Shown here: piece after piece, positions 59,701 to 64,000 of the stretch
Position numbering within the stretch: position 1 is the first letter of the stretch
Layout of the letters: each line of letters opens with the position of its first letter
Notes under the pieces: generated by a model
The model's input: only the letters and a program-made list of their open reading frames with translations
Database searches by the model: none
What the model was told of the DNA's origin: nothing
Translations under genes and position numbers: made by a program
From: Margaritifera margaritifera
Lineage: Eukaryota > Mollusca > Bivalvia > Unionida > Margaritiferidae
Assembly: GCA_029931535.1 (NCBI GenBank)
Contig: JAQPZY010001560.1
Location: 2,790,001-2,854,000, forward strand
DNA: 64,000 nucleotides
Direction: 5' to 3'

Positions 59701-60797
59701 ATAACATATCCTCCTTCCAATCCTAGCATGAATTGTTGAGGTATAAACTGCAACCTTTGATAATTAGTAGGTACTTGATAAAAGAATATCGTCACTAACT
59801 TAAAAATTTGAAGAGGTTTTTCTAAATTGTTTGTAACATTATATAATCAGATTGACCATATATGGTGACTGTTTCTTCGTAAGTTGTGCAAATCTCGTTG
59901 CATTAACATATTTGTGTTCCAAATAGCTGGACTGCAGCCTTTTGTGGGGAACTTGGCAGGTTTTGACATTATAAATTTACGAATGCATTCCCCTACTTCA
60001 ACGTTTACCCCAACAAATGCACAGTCCCTTGTTGTCATTGTTAGGTTCCACATAGGTACAGGATTTGGTAGCATTGGTTCCAGCCTCACCAGTAAACGTC
60101 ATTACGACTTTTCTGGCATCTATGGACCTGAGTATCTGAGTCGCATGCACAGCGACAAGGACGTATTTATGGGCTACCCAGAATTCGGTAAGTGGTAGTA
60201 CTCCCTTTAGGTTTCTTCTTCAGTGAAGCAAAAACAGTGAACTTCGCACTAATTTCCAATAAAAAGAAAATGTTGAATGCTATTTTATTACAAGATATAG
60301 AATTTAGGGTTCAGAAAGAACATATATAATTTGGATAGAACGAGTAAACGCTTTTATTTAACCTTAGCAACTGTCGTATGGTTTATTTTTATATGCGCAT
60401 ATCAGTGGTGAAATATATCATTAAAAGTATTGAAAAGTGACGTTTGTAATACTCATCAGATTCAACGACACCGCATACACATGGTTGATGAACCATGTGA
60501 AATTAACTTAATTTCAAATGAAATTATCTTAATTAGGAAAACAACGATCATCAGAAAAGGTTATTTTCCTTTTGGACTTTGTTTTAACTTTGCAAACATC
60601 TATGGGCTTATTTTGGTAAGAAACCTATGTCAGTATCGCAAGAAACACATGGGCTTATTACCCATACACACAAACTTCATGCAATGCTCACATGCTTCTA
60701 GATACCCCAAGATGAAGGAGCGACAGCATATCAGATCAATTCAGATCCGACTTTTCATGGGACTATGCGTATAGGCTTCATCCAGAAAAAGAGGTAA
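34624..60797 (+). CDS. transmembrane mucin with VWD domain (MUC4/mesh-like), multi-exon gene model
   Basis: Sixteen exon segments on the plus strand join into a type I membrane mucin: signal peptide, large Ser/Thr mucin domain, C-terminal half of a VWD domain, a beta-sandwich domain, a novel ectodomain, Cys-rich stem, one transmembrane helix and a roughly 75-residue tail. The order mucin-VWD-stem-TM is that of MUC4-type mucins and of insect mesh, which act at epithelial surfaces and junctions. The NIDO and AMOP domains and the first half of VWD were not found. Every acceptor and donor is GT..AG, and phases agree at all joins except 49520 to 50612, where an exon is probably unseen. The mucin exon holds four frameshifts and seven TAG codons, so the allele is a pseudogene, misassembled, or spliced in a way I cannot see. 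A secreted or membrane role is inferred, not shown. Confidence 0.75.
35228..35668 (+). CDS. hypothetical 146-codon ORF inside intron 1
   Basis: The longest non-repetitive open frame in the window outside the mucin gene. It starts at a TTG, so a true start is unclear. The product would be basic, with no signal peptide, transmembrane segment or motif I recognise. It lies within intron 1 of the mucin on the same strand and has no obvious splice sites keeping it in the mucin frame. It could be a mobile-element relic or a chance ORF. Confidence 0.2.
   Translation: MLIVVPTKENEPFSNRPNSIGFVRGHFARTVHCSLMYLRTLDFLAYFKKRNYDRWINISTICLKTPILLKSRPSSLSAKIHIKTYHKSAVLFRPSQPNLMYLDRHYNIQVETAKDVHGAVRINYLNKIISLLDESFLFVNCCVLQN
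35794..41851 (+). CDS. exon 2: Ser/Thr-rich mucin domain (disrupted)
   Basis: After the acceptor TTCTATACCAG the frame reads Thr/Ser with scattered Gly, Pro, Asp and Ile (for example GSSTTSSTGSTFVTDTSTTS) for about 6 kb. This composition is that of a densely O-glycosylated mucin. Degenerate units of about 25 residues (STTTTDTSTTS...PVSSTT) make up 35794-39528, with longer blocks recurring (GLL...TSTTGP.TSTYVSTTSTTISTPTIDT near 36440, 36770, 37304 and 38224). A 13-residue perfect repeat follows at 39529-41049, then a non-repetitive Ser/Thr segment to the donor A|GTGGGT at 41852 (phase 1). The frame breaks at about 36865, 38130, 38515 and 38785, and seven TAG codons lie in the repeat, so no single reading frame spans the exon. 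Open pieces: 35796-36878, 36878-38134, 38134-38513, 38517-38798, 38824-39720 and 40855-41851. Confidence 0.75.
36850..36881 (+). other. frameshift 1 in mucin exon (one base missing)
   Basis: The block ACTACAGGTCTACCGCC leads to TGA at 36879. The paralogous block at 37405-37420 has GGG where this has GG, and there the frame stays open. One G has been lost from the run. The frame beginning at 36878 restores the Ser/Thr reading. Confidence 0.75.
38121..38140 (+). other. frameshift 2 in mucin exon
   Basis: GGGTCTACACTATGACAG stops at 38135-38137. Related copies have GGGTCTACC followed by three-base-consistent sequence before ACAGATAT. Reading resumes one base back (38134). Confidence 0.7.
38508..38522 (+). 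other. frameshift 3 in mucin exon (two extra bases)
   Basis: TCGACATGTATATGTCACC carries an extra TG relative to TCGACATATATGTCGCC found three times elsewhere (for example 37047-37063). The Ser/Thr frame continues from 38517. Confidence 0.75.
38770..38801 (+). other. frameshift 4 in mucin exon (deletions)
   Basis: Relative to the copy at 38264-38310 this block lacks 12 bases (neutral to frame) and a further two bases in the ACTTCAACCACTATTTCT-type stretch, giving TGA at 38799. The next open Ser/Thr frame runs from 38824. Confidence 0.7.
39529..41049 (+). repeat. 39-bp coding minisatellite, 39 copies (TTGGTTTTGSTKS)
   Basis: Thirty-nine nearly identical 39-bp units encode TTGGTTTTGSTKS in the mucin frame, about 60% Ser/Thr. 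All three plus frames and the antisense frame lack stops over most of the array because the period is divisible by three. Seven units have TAG for the final Ser codon (TCG): 39721, 39838, 39877, 40072, 40189, 40228 and 40852. A Thr-to-Ser variant (ACAAGTGGC) occurs at about 39590 and again exactly 351 bp later. One degenerate unit follows (41050-41088). Confidence 0.95.
41089..41851 (+). CDS. exon 2 tail: non-repetitive Ser/Thr segment
   Basis: This continues the frame of the 13-residue repeat without interruption and is Ser/Thr/Asn-rich with a few Lys and Glu. It ends ...STIKHSY at the donor A|GTGGGT (41852). Reading on past the donor gives a hydrophobic SGYFLLNCYKVSY tail and a stop at 41890, which would be the end of a shorter, non-membrane isoform if the intron were retained. 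Part of the same exon as 35794-41851, listed separately because it is intact. Confidence 0.65.
42884..43190. repeat. (TACA)n microsatellite, about 300 bp
   Basis: TACA tetranucleotides with rare TATA and GCACA interruptions, then diverged CATACATA units to about 43305. The tract gives long artefactual frames on both strands. Confidence 0.97.
43640..44312. repeat. 83-bp minisatellite, about 8 copies
   Basis: Units start CTTAACATCAGTCGAATAAG and end with ACATGATATCTCAAT. Copies differ by single substitutions. It lies in intron 2. Confidence 0.95.
44325..44717. repeat. 35-bp minisatellite, about 11 copies
   Basis: Units read ATATCTACTGTAGCATTTGT then ATTCATTGATACCAT. The array starts 13 bp after the 83-bp array ends. 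Although the period resembles a CRISPR repeat, there are no unique spacers. Confidence 0.95.
44829..44939 (+). CDS. exon 3: VWD domain, middle part
   Basis: Starts after GGGCTGATGGAG with phase 1 (A from exon 2 plus TT). It reads INETNNFIHSSFLYESSNKT, then LTVSKTES and SFLASFPSG, and ends in phase 1 at G|GTAAGG. The SF.ASFPSG strand followed across the junction by VVIETSI is the typical V...EFPSGV..V core of VWD domains. NET and NKT are N-glycosylation sequons. An alternative acceptor is the GAG at 44871, which would give a shorter exon but keeps the SFPSG part. The opposite-strand ORF here is a shadow. Confidence 0.7.
45348..45424. repeat. (ATT)n microsatellite
   Basis: About 75 bases of ATT trinucleotide preceded by a short GAT run. 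Confidence 0.97.
45598..46094. repeat. 38-bp minisatellite, about 13 copies
   Basis: Units read GTAAATATATTATCCACAGT then GGGGTATCCACTTCTAAA. Later copies share ATCATCC in place of TTATCC, so the array has internal sub-families. Intron 3. Confidence 0.95.
46637..46721. mobile_element. 85-bp hAT miniature element with target duplication
   Basis: Starts CAGTGGTTCCCAAACTTTTT and ends GGTTTAGGGAACCACTG, a terminal inverted repeat of about 11 bp (CAGTGGTTCCC), with a second pair (GATCGCGACCC/GGGTCGCAACC) inside. CCTAGAT flanks it on both sides (46630-46636 and 46722-46728), and the next base also matches on one alignment, giving an 8-bp target site. It can fold into one hairpin. It sits in intron 3. 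Confidence 0.9.
47193..47386 (+). CDS. exon 4: VWD domain, core
   Basis: After TTTTATTTCCAG the frame reads GVVIETSIALGFLSIKIRIS, then PNLVQNRTLRGLMGNMDDNR, then TNKLVKPSGEIPFSP and a final IIIRLLK. The RGLMGNMDDNRTNKLVKPSG motif is the hallmark of the C-terminal half of VWD domains (cf. GLLGNxxxxxxxDxxxxxG). There is no cysteine in it, as in the VWD of MUC4-type proteins. NRT occurs twice as a glycosylation sequon. It ends at AAG|GTAATA in phase 0, and the frame would otherwise hit TGA nine bases later. The opposite-strand ORF is a shadow. Confidence 0.85.
47387..47413 (+). other. intron 4, only 27 nt
   Basis: Begins GTAATATGAG and ends in a textbook polypyrimidine tract TTTTCTTTTTTTTCAG. 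Left in, its nine codons contain TGA. Removed, the VWD reading continues smoothly (RLLK|GEQKVNES). Known metazoan introns are normally longer than about 40 nt, so either this is an exceptional ultrashort intron or the assembly has lost internal intron bases. Confidence 0.6.
47414..47519 (+). CDS. exon 5: end of VWD domain
   Basis: Reads GEQKVNESIFIYENGQSHAS then YQNISFIPIF and KDSYN, ending at A|GTACCC in phase 1. The pattern V.ES.F.Y..G.S...Y....F.P.F is the segment that follows the GLLGN box in MUC4-type VWD proteins. NES and NIS are sequons. The donor (GTACCC) is weak, and the tail of this exon is the seed of the minisatellite that follows, so the exact 3' end is uncertain. Without splicing the frame stops at TAG 47527. 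Confidence 0.7.
47506..48568. repeat. 48-53-bp minisatellite, about 22 copies, seeded from exon 5
   Basis: Units read (CT)CTTATAACAGTACACAAATA, GCCGATGCTGAAACTATGTG and TGGGGGAC, with an optional CAGC giving two length classes. The first unit overlaps the last 14 coding bases and the splice donor of exon 5. Each copy therefore repeats the candidate donor AACA|GTACAC. It fills most of intron 5. Confidence 0.93.
48725..48830. repeat. (CA)n-(TA)n-(GA)n compound microsatellite
   Basis: A run of CA, then TA, then GA dinucleotides in intron 5. Confidence 0.95.
49079..49128 (+). repeat. partial duplicate of the exon 6 donor region
   Basis: CCCTTCAATCTCAGGTAATA and then AACTGTTT...ATTTTAT closely match the exon 6 end and donor at 49507-49553 (CCCTTTAATCTCAGGTAATC, then AACTGTTT...ATTTTAT). 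It lies about 430 bp upstream, in intron 5. It may be a relic of a duplicated exon whose coding part has decayed. Confidence 0.6.
49310..49520 (+). CDS. exon 6: Ig/cadherin-like beta domain after VWD
   Basis: Follows CCACTTTCAG. With A from exon 5 it reads KNNVPTITSSLQKIAAQVGE, then QVSISGTATDEENDEVKINL, then a GGTYTR...GNVTLSYSLTINDTNPFNL segment, and ends in phase 2 at CTCAG|GTAATC. The P.I......G..V.I...A.DEE.D.V.I.L layout, with the acidic DEENDEV turn, is that of the short beta-sandwich found just after VWD in MUC4-like and SUSD2-like proteins, and it resembles a calcium-binding cadherin-type loop. NVT and NDT are sequons. No Cys. Binding partners are unknown. Confidence 0.75.
49521..50611 (+). 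other. intron 6 region, probably hiding an exon
   Basis: Exon 6 ends in phase 2 but the next recognisable exon starts in phase 0, so an exon of length 1 mod 3 is expected here. A candidate after TTTACTTTTTAAAG at 49999 reads INELRATKPIVINLKCADNS in phase 0, which would suit a beta strand but not the phase. The longer frame 49955-50218 (RIACDKTDCNKSKMC) also fails the phase test. Neither is accepted. A (GATA)n tract lies at 49591-49661. Confidence 0.4.
49591..49661. repeat. (GATA)n microsatellite
   Basis: About 14 GATA units, with GGTA interruptions near the right end. Confidence 0.96.
50612..50781 (+). CDS. exon 7: novel ectodomain, part 1
   Basis: After TCTTTCTTTTCAG only phase 0 is open: SAVTIRNESPHLDKIRDSIQ, SIGRNKKGKIPQLEIFSIVR, EILKEKLALNAEIRKK, ending TG|GTAAGT in phase 2. 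It is lysine-rich with amphipathic helices (LDKIRDSIQSI, IFSIVREILKEKL) and shares no motif I recognise. Both splice sites are strong. The five exons from here to 54623 form a domain of about 200 residues between the beta domain and the Cys-rich stem, in the position where other membrane mucins have a SEA or EGF module. Confidence 0.65.
51239..51286. repeat. (CA)n microsatellite
   Basis: About 46 bases of CA dinucleotide in intron 7. Confidence 0.97.
51930..52215. other. GC-rich island of unknown origin in intron 7
   Basis: Sequence of distinctly higher GC than its AT-rich surroundings (for example AAGGGCAGCGGCTGCGGGAT near 52053 and CATGACCACGGGAGGTTAAG near 52167). It has no clear ORF. It looks like part of a transposon, perhaps a SINE or LINE 3' end, but no diagnostic motif was found. 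Confidence 0.35.
52314..52410 (+). CDS. exon 8: novel ectodomain, part 2
   Basis: The acceptor GACCATAG lets T complete a Cys codon (TG|T). It then reads PVDIHTFNRDMQIKHDIAER, LQCEYNISKLRK, ending AAG|GTAAAA in phase 0. The nearby acceptor CTAAG at 52255 would create TGA at the junction and is ruled out. It contributes two cysteines (the junction codon and LQCEY) and an NIS sequon. Confidence 0.6.
52621..52691. repeat. (AT)n microsatellite
   Basis: About 70 bases of AT dinucleotide in intron 8, 45 bp before the next acceptor. Confidence 0.97.
52736..52886 (+). CDS. exon 9: novel ectodomain, part 3
   Basis: After TTATGACTTGCAG it reads HSTFPSVYISMFYCDQHIVS, KFAPLTTFMTDHEHMQKINK, EIGRKSTQSR and ends CGAG|GTAACT in phase 1. 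Phase 0 at the start matches exon 8. One cysteine (FYCDQ). The charged helix HEHMQKINKEIGRK precedes a junction Gly. Confidence 0.65.
52887..54141 (+). other. intron 9, no further exon seen
   Basis: Contains minus-strand open stretches at 53304-53489 and 53606-53863 without recognisable domains. The second, with a higher-GC segment at 53540-53660, may be a transposon relic. Confidence 0.4.
54142..54321 (+). CDS. exon 10: novel ectodomain, part 4
   Basis: Acceptor CCAGACAAG keeps phase 1 (G|GT). It reads GNTSESMTIVAAVEFKDTTT, EEDTIRLAQMLVEVENTGCL, IIDEACVQLLGAIKINETQI and ends G|GTATGT in phase 1. The acceptor at 54136 would give a stop, so 54142 is preferred. The alternation V-strand (MTIVAAVEF), long helix (EEDTIRLAQMLVEVE), then strand is reminiscent of a SEA-like fold, but there is no GSVVV cleavage motif. 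Sequons NTS and NET. Two Cys. Confidence 0.65.
54504..54623 (+). CDS. exon 11: novel ectodomain, part 5 (tandem donor)
   Basis: After TTTCATTAG it reads GTSEGNEHVKYVPVCRKQAI, SITFRQFGFPCQIANKYYYS, ending CCA|GTAAAA in phase 1. A second donor with the same context lies exactly 39 nt downstream (CACA|GTAAAA at 54663), also phase 1 and without a stop between, which would add a 13-residue segment with two Cys (KIICCLDL). The two Cys here (VCRKQ, FPCQ) may pair with the four in the next exon. Confidence 0.65.
55026..55098 (+). CDS. exon 12: Cys-rich membrane-proximal segment
   Basis: After TAATCTCATTTCAG the phase 1 frame reads TRCLTCLSAETCVKTVENGE then RYSC and ends GT|GTAAGT (phase 2). Four cysteines in 21 residues with a GERYSC ending recall the second half of an EGF module (G.RY.C), although the spacing is not a canonical six-Cys EGF. 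It lies directly before the stem and transmembrane exon, where EGF-like modules sit in transmembrane mucins. Confidence 0.75.
55351..55373 (+). CDS. exon 13: 23-bp microexon (stem)
   Basis: Between TTCCTACTTGCAG and GTAAGA lie 23 bases reading (V)MNPTTPR and the first base of the next codon. Phases 2 and 1 fit both neighbours exactly, and both splice sites are strong, which argues for a genuine microexon linking the Cys-rich segment to the transmembrane exon. Confidence 0.65.
55845..55904. repeat. (AT)n microsatellite
   Basis: About 60 bases of AT dinucleotide. Confidence 0.97.
56644..56712. repeat. (AT)n microsatellite
   Basis: About 66 bases of AT dinucleotide. Confidence 0.97.
57243..57450. 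repeat. 57-bp minisatellite, about 4 copies
   Basis: Units contain TAATACTTTAAATAGAATAA, AGGGGAAATC and ATGGTGACCACATTGTT. The copies remain open on the minus strand, giving an artefactual repetitive frame. Confidence 0.93.
59298..59433 (+). CDS. exon 14: transmembrane helix and juxtamembrane tail
   Basis: After TCCGTTATTTGTAG the frame reads DNLDLILGLGLGILLFFLLF, then IICMVLLIL, then CRKKYRGSTISEEVSD and P, ending CC|GTAAGT (phase 2). The stretch LILGLG to LLIL is about 25 uninterrupted hydrophobic residues, with a GLGLG face at its outer end, followed by the stop-transfer signal CRKKYR. The cysteine at the inner face could be palmitoylated. Outside is N-terminal, so the protein is type I. 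This exon establishes that the gene encodes a membrane protein. Confidence 0.85.
60045..60187 (+). CDS. exon 15: cytoplasmic tail
   Basis: The acceptor TTGTTGTCATTGTTAG gives phase 2 (CC|G). It then reads FHIGTGFGSIGSSLTSKRHY, DFSGIYGPEYLSRMHSDKDV, FMGYPEF, ending G|GTAAGT (phase 1). A second possible acceptor at 60090 (GGTTCCAG) also keeps the frame and would skip 15 residues. The segment is rich in Tyr, Ser and Gly, with YPEF matching the YxxPhi sorting motif (Phi = Phe) and YGPEYL offering possible tyrosine phosphorylation sites. The minus-strand ORF over this exon is a shadow. Confidence 0.7.
60712..60797 (+). CDS. exon 16: C terminus and stop
   Basis: After CTTCTAGATACCCCAAG, G|AT completes Asp and the frame reads DEGATAYQINSDPTFHGTMR, IGFIQKKR, TAA. 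The stop is 33 bp before an AATAAA. AYQINSD and the basic end IQKKR close the tail. The acceptor context is mediocre, and a GTAAAA overlapping the stop could instead be a donor to a further exon, so the C terminus is the least certain coding part after exon 6. Confidence 0.5.
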
Positions 60798-60829
60798 AAA
60801 CTTTCTTCTGTGATTTCCTATATTCCGAA

Positions 60830-60835
60830 AATAAA
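60830..60835 (+). terminator. candidate polyadenylation signal AATAAA
   Basis: AATAAA lies 33 bp after the predicted stop codon of the mucin gene. In an AT-rich genome such hexamers are frequent, so support is positional only. Confidence 0.35.
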
Positions 60836-60959
60836 AGTTGTATTCAAACGTCAATCTTTCATCATCAAACAGAGAGCCAGAAACAAATTTAAGCAAAGGC
60901 TTCAGAGTGGAATTAAAGTTGAAGTTGGCTACGGAAGGCCTTATGTGAGATTTGTATGC

Positions 60960-61300
60960 ATATATTTATGTATACAGTTCTTTATAGAGATACGGTTTCT
61001 CAGACATAAATCTGTCAGAAGGTTTCTTAAGTACAGATCTGTCAGTAGAAATACGTTTTTTTCCAGACATAAACCAGCTTGAAGGAGAAATGCATTTGAG
61101 TAGATAACGTTTGCTGTAGATACAATTTCCTCAGACATATATCTCTAGAAGTCACCCTAAATTTAAGTAGAAATCTGTTGGTAGTGAAACGGTTTTCACA
61201 GACATAAACCTGCTTGAAGGATAAATGCATTTTAGTAGATAACTGTTACTAATGATATTAATTTCTCAGACATACATTTTAACTCATGGTATGGATACAT
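60960..61300. repeat. diverged CAGACATAAA-type tandem repeat
   Basis: Units contain TTCTCAGACATAAATCTG-like, CTTGAAGGAGAAATGCATTT-like and TTTAGTAGATAACTGTT-like blocks, repeated about every 70-150 bases, three to four copies. It begins just after the presumed 3' end of the mucin gene. Confidence 0.6.
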
Positions 61301-61367
61301 TTTTTCTGTGACATAGACAAGGCACGAGGTAAGGCCTGCATGTACGAGTATGGGTCTGTATATTTCA

Positions 61368-61506
61368 GTAGTAATTGTAAAGATATTTCAGTAGTAATTG
61401 TAAAGATATTTCAGTAGTAATTGCAAAGATATTTCAGTAGTAATCACAAAGATATTTCAATAGTAATTACAAAGATATTTCAGTAGTAATTGCAAATATA
61501 TTTCAG
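61368..61506. repeat. 24-bp tandem repeat, about 6 copies
   Basis: AAGATATTTCAGTAGTAATT with short variable ends is repeated about six times. Confidence 0.93.
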
Positions 61507-61913
61507 AGCTAATCTTTATATCAGCCACTGATTACATGTATTCCTAAGACATACATGTTAATTGATCTATTTTGTGTAACATAAGTCAATGTATGCATAC
61601 TAGAGATAGGTTGTGTAAAACTGAAGTTTTGGTCCACATAGTCACTGCATCTTATCGCTGTAAATTTGGATGTAAAAGTAATATTGTAAACTCTGATTTT
61701 ACCGCACTGCAGATAAAGGTCTAGAGATTTTGATAGTATATAAGACACGCAAATATAAAATGAAAACACCAGTTTATATGTCTAACAAATTTAAAATTAA
61801 CTTTCTTAACACGGGCTATAATACCACATTTTAAAAAGAATGTAATGTTGATTTATGCTTCATGGTACTAAAGTTTATGTTTTTGATAATACAGATAATT
61901 ACTGAATCAAGCG

Positions 61914-61996
<83 letters not shown>
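61914..61996. repeat. (AT)n microsatellite
   Basis: About 80 bases of AT dinucleotide. Confidence 0.97.
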
Positions 61997-61998
<2 letters not shown>

Positions 61999-63458
61999 AT
62001 TCAAACCCGAAAATGACAACATTACAGCTGCACACAAATCTGAAGCTATGCAATAAGAAAACAAACATTTAGATCAATGCAAATCTATTTCGAAAAAATT
62101 CAGAAACGTTAAATAAATTTACCCCAGTTTAAGACCAAATGAGAAATTATAAATCCACCTCAAGACATCCAGATTAACAGTATTGGCTTTGTGCACTTTA
62201 TGTCCATTATTGTCTTGGCGTCTCTTAAAGATAACTGCCGTAGCAGATTGTGGCGTTCTATATTTGATGGTAAACGTCGTAATAATGAATATACCCAATA
62301 TGACTTTTTGTTACAAAGCAAATGTATTATTTGACCTTAATAGTTGCTCAATCTTTACAACTCTTTTACTAATTCTCATTACAGTTTACAATACAGAGGC
62401 CTGTCGTTGAGCTCCAAGCTTGTATAAACACTAACTTACAAGCCTAAAGGATCTAAACTTATAAATAACATTGTTTCATAACAAAGAGATATTACACTTT
62501 ATGATATATTTGTAATAACTATTAGTAACTGTATAATTGTTGTTTTATCTCCCATAACGTCATCGCCATTTGATTTGGCTTTAATTTGCATTCTTCGATA
62601 TGCCTGTATATGTTGCTTATATAAATTCTGTTTGATACAATTCCATTAAGATATTAAGGAGGTAATTTTCTCCCTCCAAAGTTTCATGCTGTACAATTTC
62701 CTGTGTTTCATGAAGGTTTATGTGTACACACAGGGCTCTAAGTATTAGTTTGAGGATCGTATGCTTCATTTGCTACGAACATTGTTGATTTCTCTGATGT
62801 CACTGGACTGAAATAAGGTTTTCATGAAGAGTAATTCCATTCCATCAAAACTTGACCAATGCCCTTCGCTAGTTGTTCGGAGTGTATCAATGGACTTTTG
62901 GACTGGTTTTGTTTCAGTCGGTTTTGCTGGTGTGCAACTTTCAGAAACAGGGAGCAAAAGGGTGATTTATACATATAGCCACTGTAGGCGTTATGTGTGG
63001 ATGGGTTCCATTAATTCATGCCATGTGTCTATGGCTTTTTGGGAGCAATCTCAAAACGATTGTACAAGTCACTTTATGGAAGTGCTAACAAAAGAGAAAT
63101 ACAAATAGATGTAGCTAAACAATCATGCTGGAAAAGCAGCCGCCAAGTCTTTATGTTAAATTATCCCCCGATATTGTTCATTCAAGTCATCTTCACGAAA
63201 CACTTGCTGAAATATTAAGCAAGATGAATATAAATAACATGTGACATATACCACCATGTAAACAAATTTGTGTCAGCATTTTACTTCATTTGCTTGTTAG
63301 GACTATGAAACCATCCACGTTGCCGAAGTTTTTATGTGCATAGCGCATATGTTTTGCTCTTGTAGAAGTTAAAAAGAATAGTTTGTCATTTACATGCATA
63401 CACATTTCGCAATTTAGAGTTGCATTGCGCATATGCACAAATGGATGCATATACATAT

Positions 63459-63460
<2 letters not shown>
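61997..63460. other. unassigned sequence
   Basis: No supported gene. Overlapping open stretches on both strands at 62766-63108 show no recognised domain. The minus reading (ending SSDIREINNVRSK) looks more protein-like and could be a retro-pseudogene or transposon fragment. Confidence 0.35.

Positions 63461-63461
<1 letters not shown>

Positions 63462-63504
<43 letters not shown>
63462..63504. repeat. (CA)n microsatellite
   Basis: About 40 bases of CA dinucleotide followed by a short (TA)n. Confidence 0.97.
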
Positions 63505-63510
<6 letters not shown>

Positions 63511-63844
63511 GGCACGTGACTTAGAATAATATGAAGCAAAAAATGAGTGCTTTCATGCAGACCGTTATATTATGAATTATACCGATTTATAAAGTTATGT
63601 TGATAAATTAGTTATACCATGCCGACTTTTAAAAAATCCTGTTTGGAAGTTATCAGCTGCTTAATCTTTTCTTTCCTAATTTTGGATTCAAACTTTTCTA
63701 CTTACTATGTTTGAATATCATTTCTCATTGCGGCAAATGTTAAGTTTAGCAAATTGCAAAAAATTCGTCACAACATAAATAACTCTTCTCTGAGTGAAAT
63801 AGAACTTGATATTTTTATTAGTATATACTACAAGATTACTTCAA

Positions 63845-64000
63845 GATTATTCATGAATTAGCATTTTTCATGAATTAGTATGATATTATGCATGTATTAG
63901 AATGGTATTATACATGAATTAGCACGATATTATATATGAATTAGCATTTTAGTATACATGAATAATCATTATATTTTACAAACATTAGCATATTTTACAT
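63845..64000. repeat. CATGAATTAGCA-type degenerate tandem repeat
   Basis: CATGAATTAGCA or close variants followed by a TATTATA-like stretch recur about every 20-35 bases up to the end of the window. Confidence 0.8.

Overview
The window is eukaryotic. Its coding exons are bounded by GT..AG splice sites and separated by AT-rich introns full of microsatellites, minisatellites and decayed transposons. The transposon mix (LINEs, a Penelope-like element, a Polinton/Maverick polymerase, Tigger/pogo, mariner-like and hAT miniature elements), the long (AT)n, (GA)n, (CA)n and (TACA)n tracts and the low gene density suggest a lophotrochozoan, most plausibly a cephalopod mollusc. This assignment is inference; no marker gene proves it.

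Bases 1-34,600 contain no convincing host gene. They hold a decayed Tx1/L1-like LINE on the plus strand (about 258-2450), a second LINE on the minus strand (3316-5185) with an inverted fragment beside it (5186-5345), and a diverged satellite (10770-11960). They also hold two small inverted-repeat elements (12887-13008 and 13438-13747, the latter with a perfect 8-bp target duplication) and a mariner-like relic (about 16100-17240). Further on are a Penelope-like element with RT and GIY-YIG remnants (20549-21735), a Tigger-like DNA transposon with both inverted repeats (23679-24909), a shattered Polinton-type DNA polymerase B (25299-27160) and a tRNA-derived SINE-like sequence (about 32766-32940).

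Bases 34,624-60,797 carry one large plus-strand gene that I could assemble exon by exon. It encodes a type I transmembrane mucin with this order: signal peptide (34624-34693); a Ser/Thr-rich mucin exon of about 6 kb (35794-41851) containing 39 tandem copies of a 13-residue repeat; the C-terminal half of a von Willebrand factor D domain of the MUC4/mesh type (44829-47519); an Ig/cadherin-like beta domain (49310-49520); a novel ectodomain of five exons (50612-54623); a Cys-rich membrane-proximal exon (55026-55098) and a 23-bp microexon (55351-55373); a transmembrane exon (59298-59433); and a cytoplasmic tail (60045-60797). Splice phases agree at every join but one (49520 to 50612). The gene is damaged or misassembled in the mucin exon: four frameshifts and seven in-frame TAG codons, six of the TAGs arranged as a nine-unit higher-order duplication. 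The exons on either side are open.

The introns around the VWD exons each carry a different minisatellite (83, 35, 38 and about 50 bp units). One of these arrays begins inside the 3' end of a VWD exon and repeats its splice donor more than twenty times. A VWD intron appears to be only 27 nt long. Downstream of the gene (60,850-64,000) I see only repeats and unassigned AT-rich sequence.
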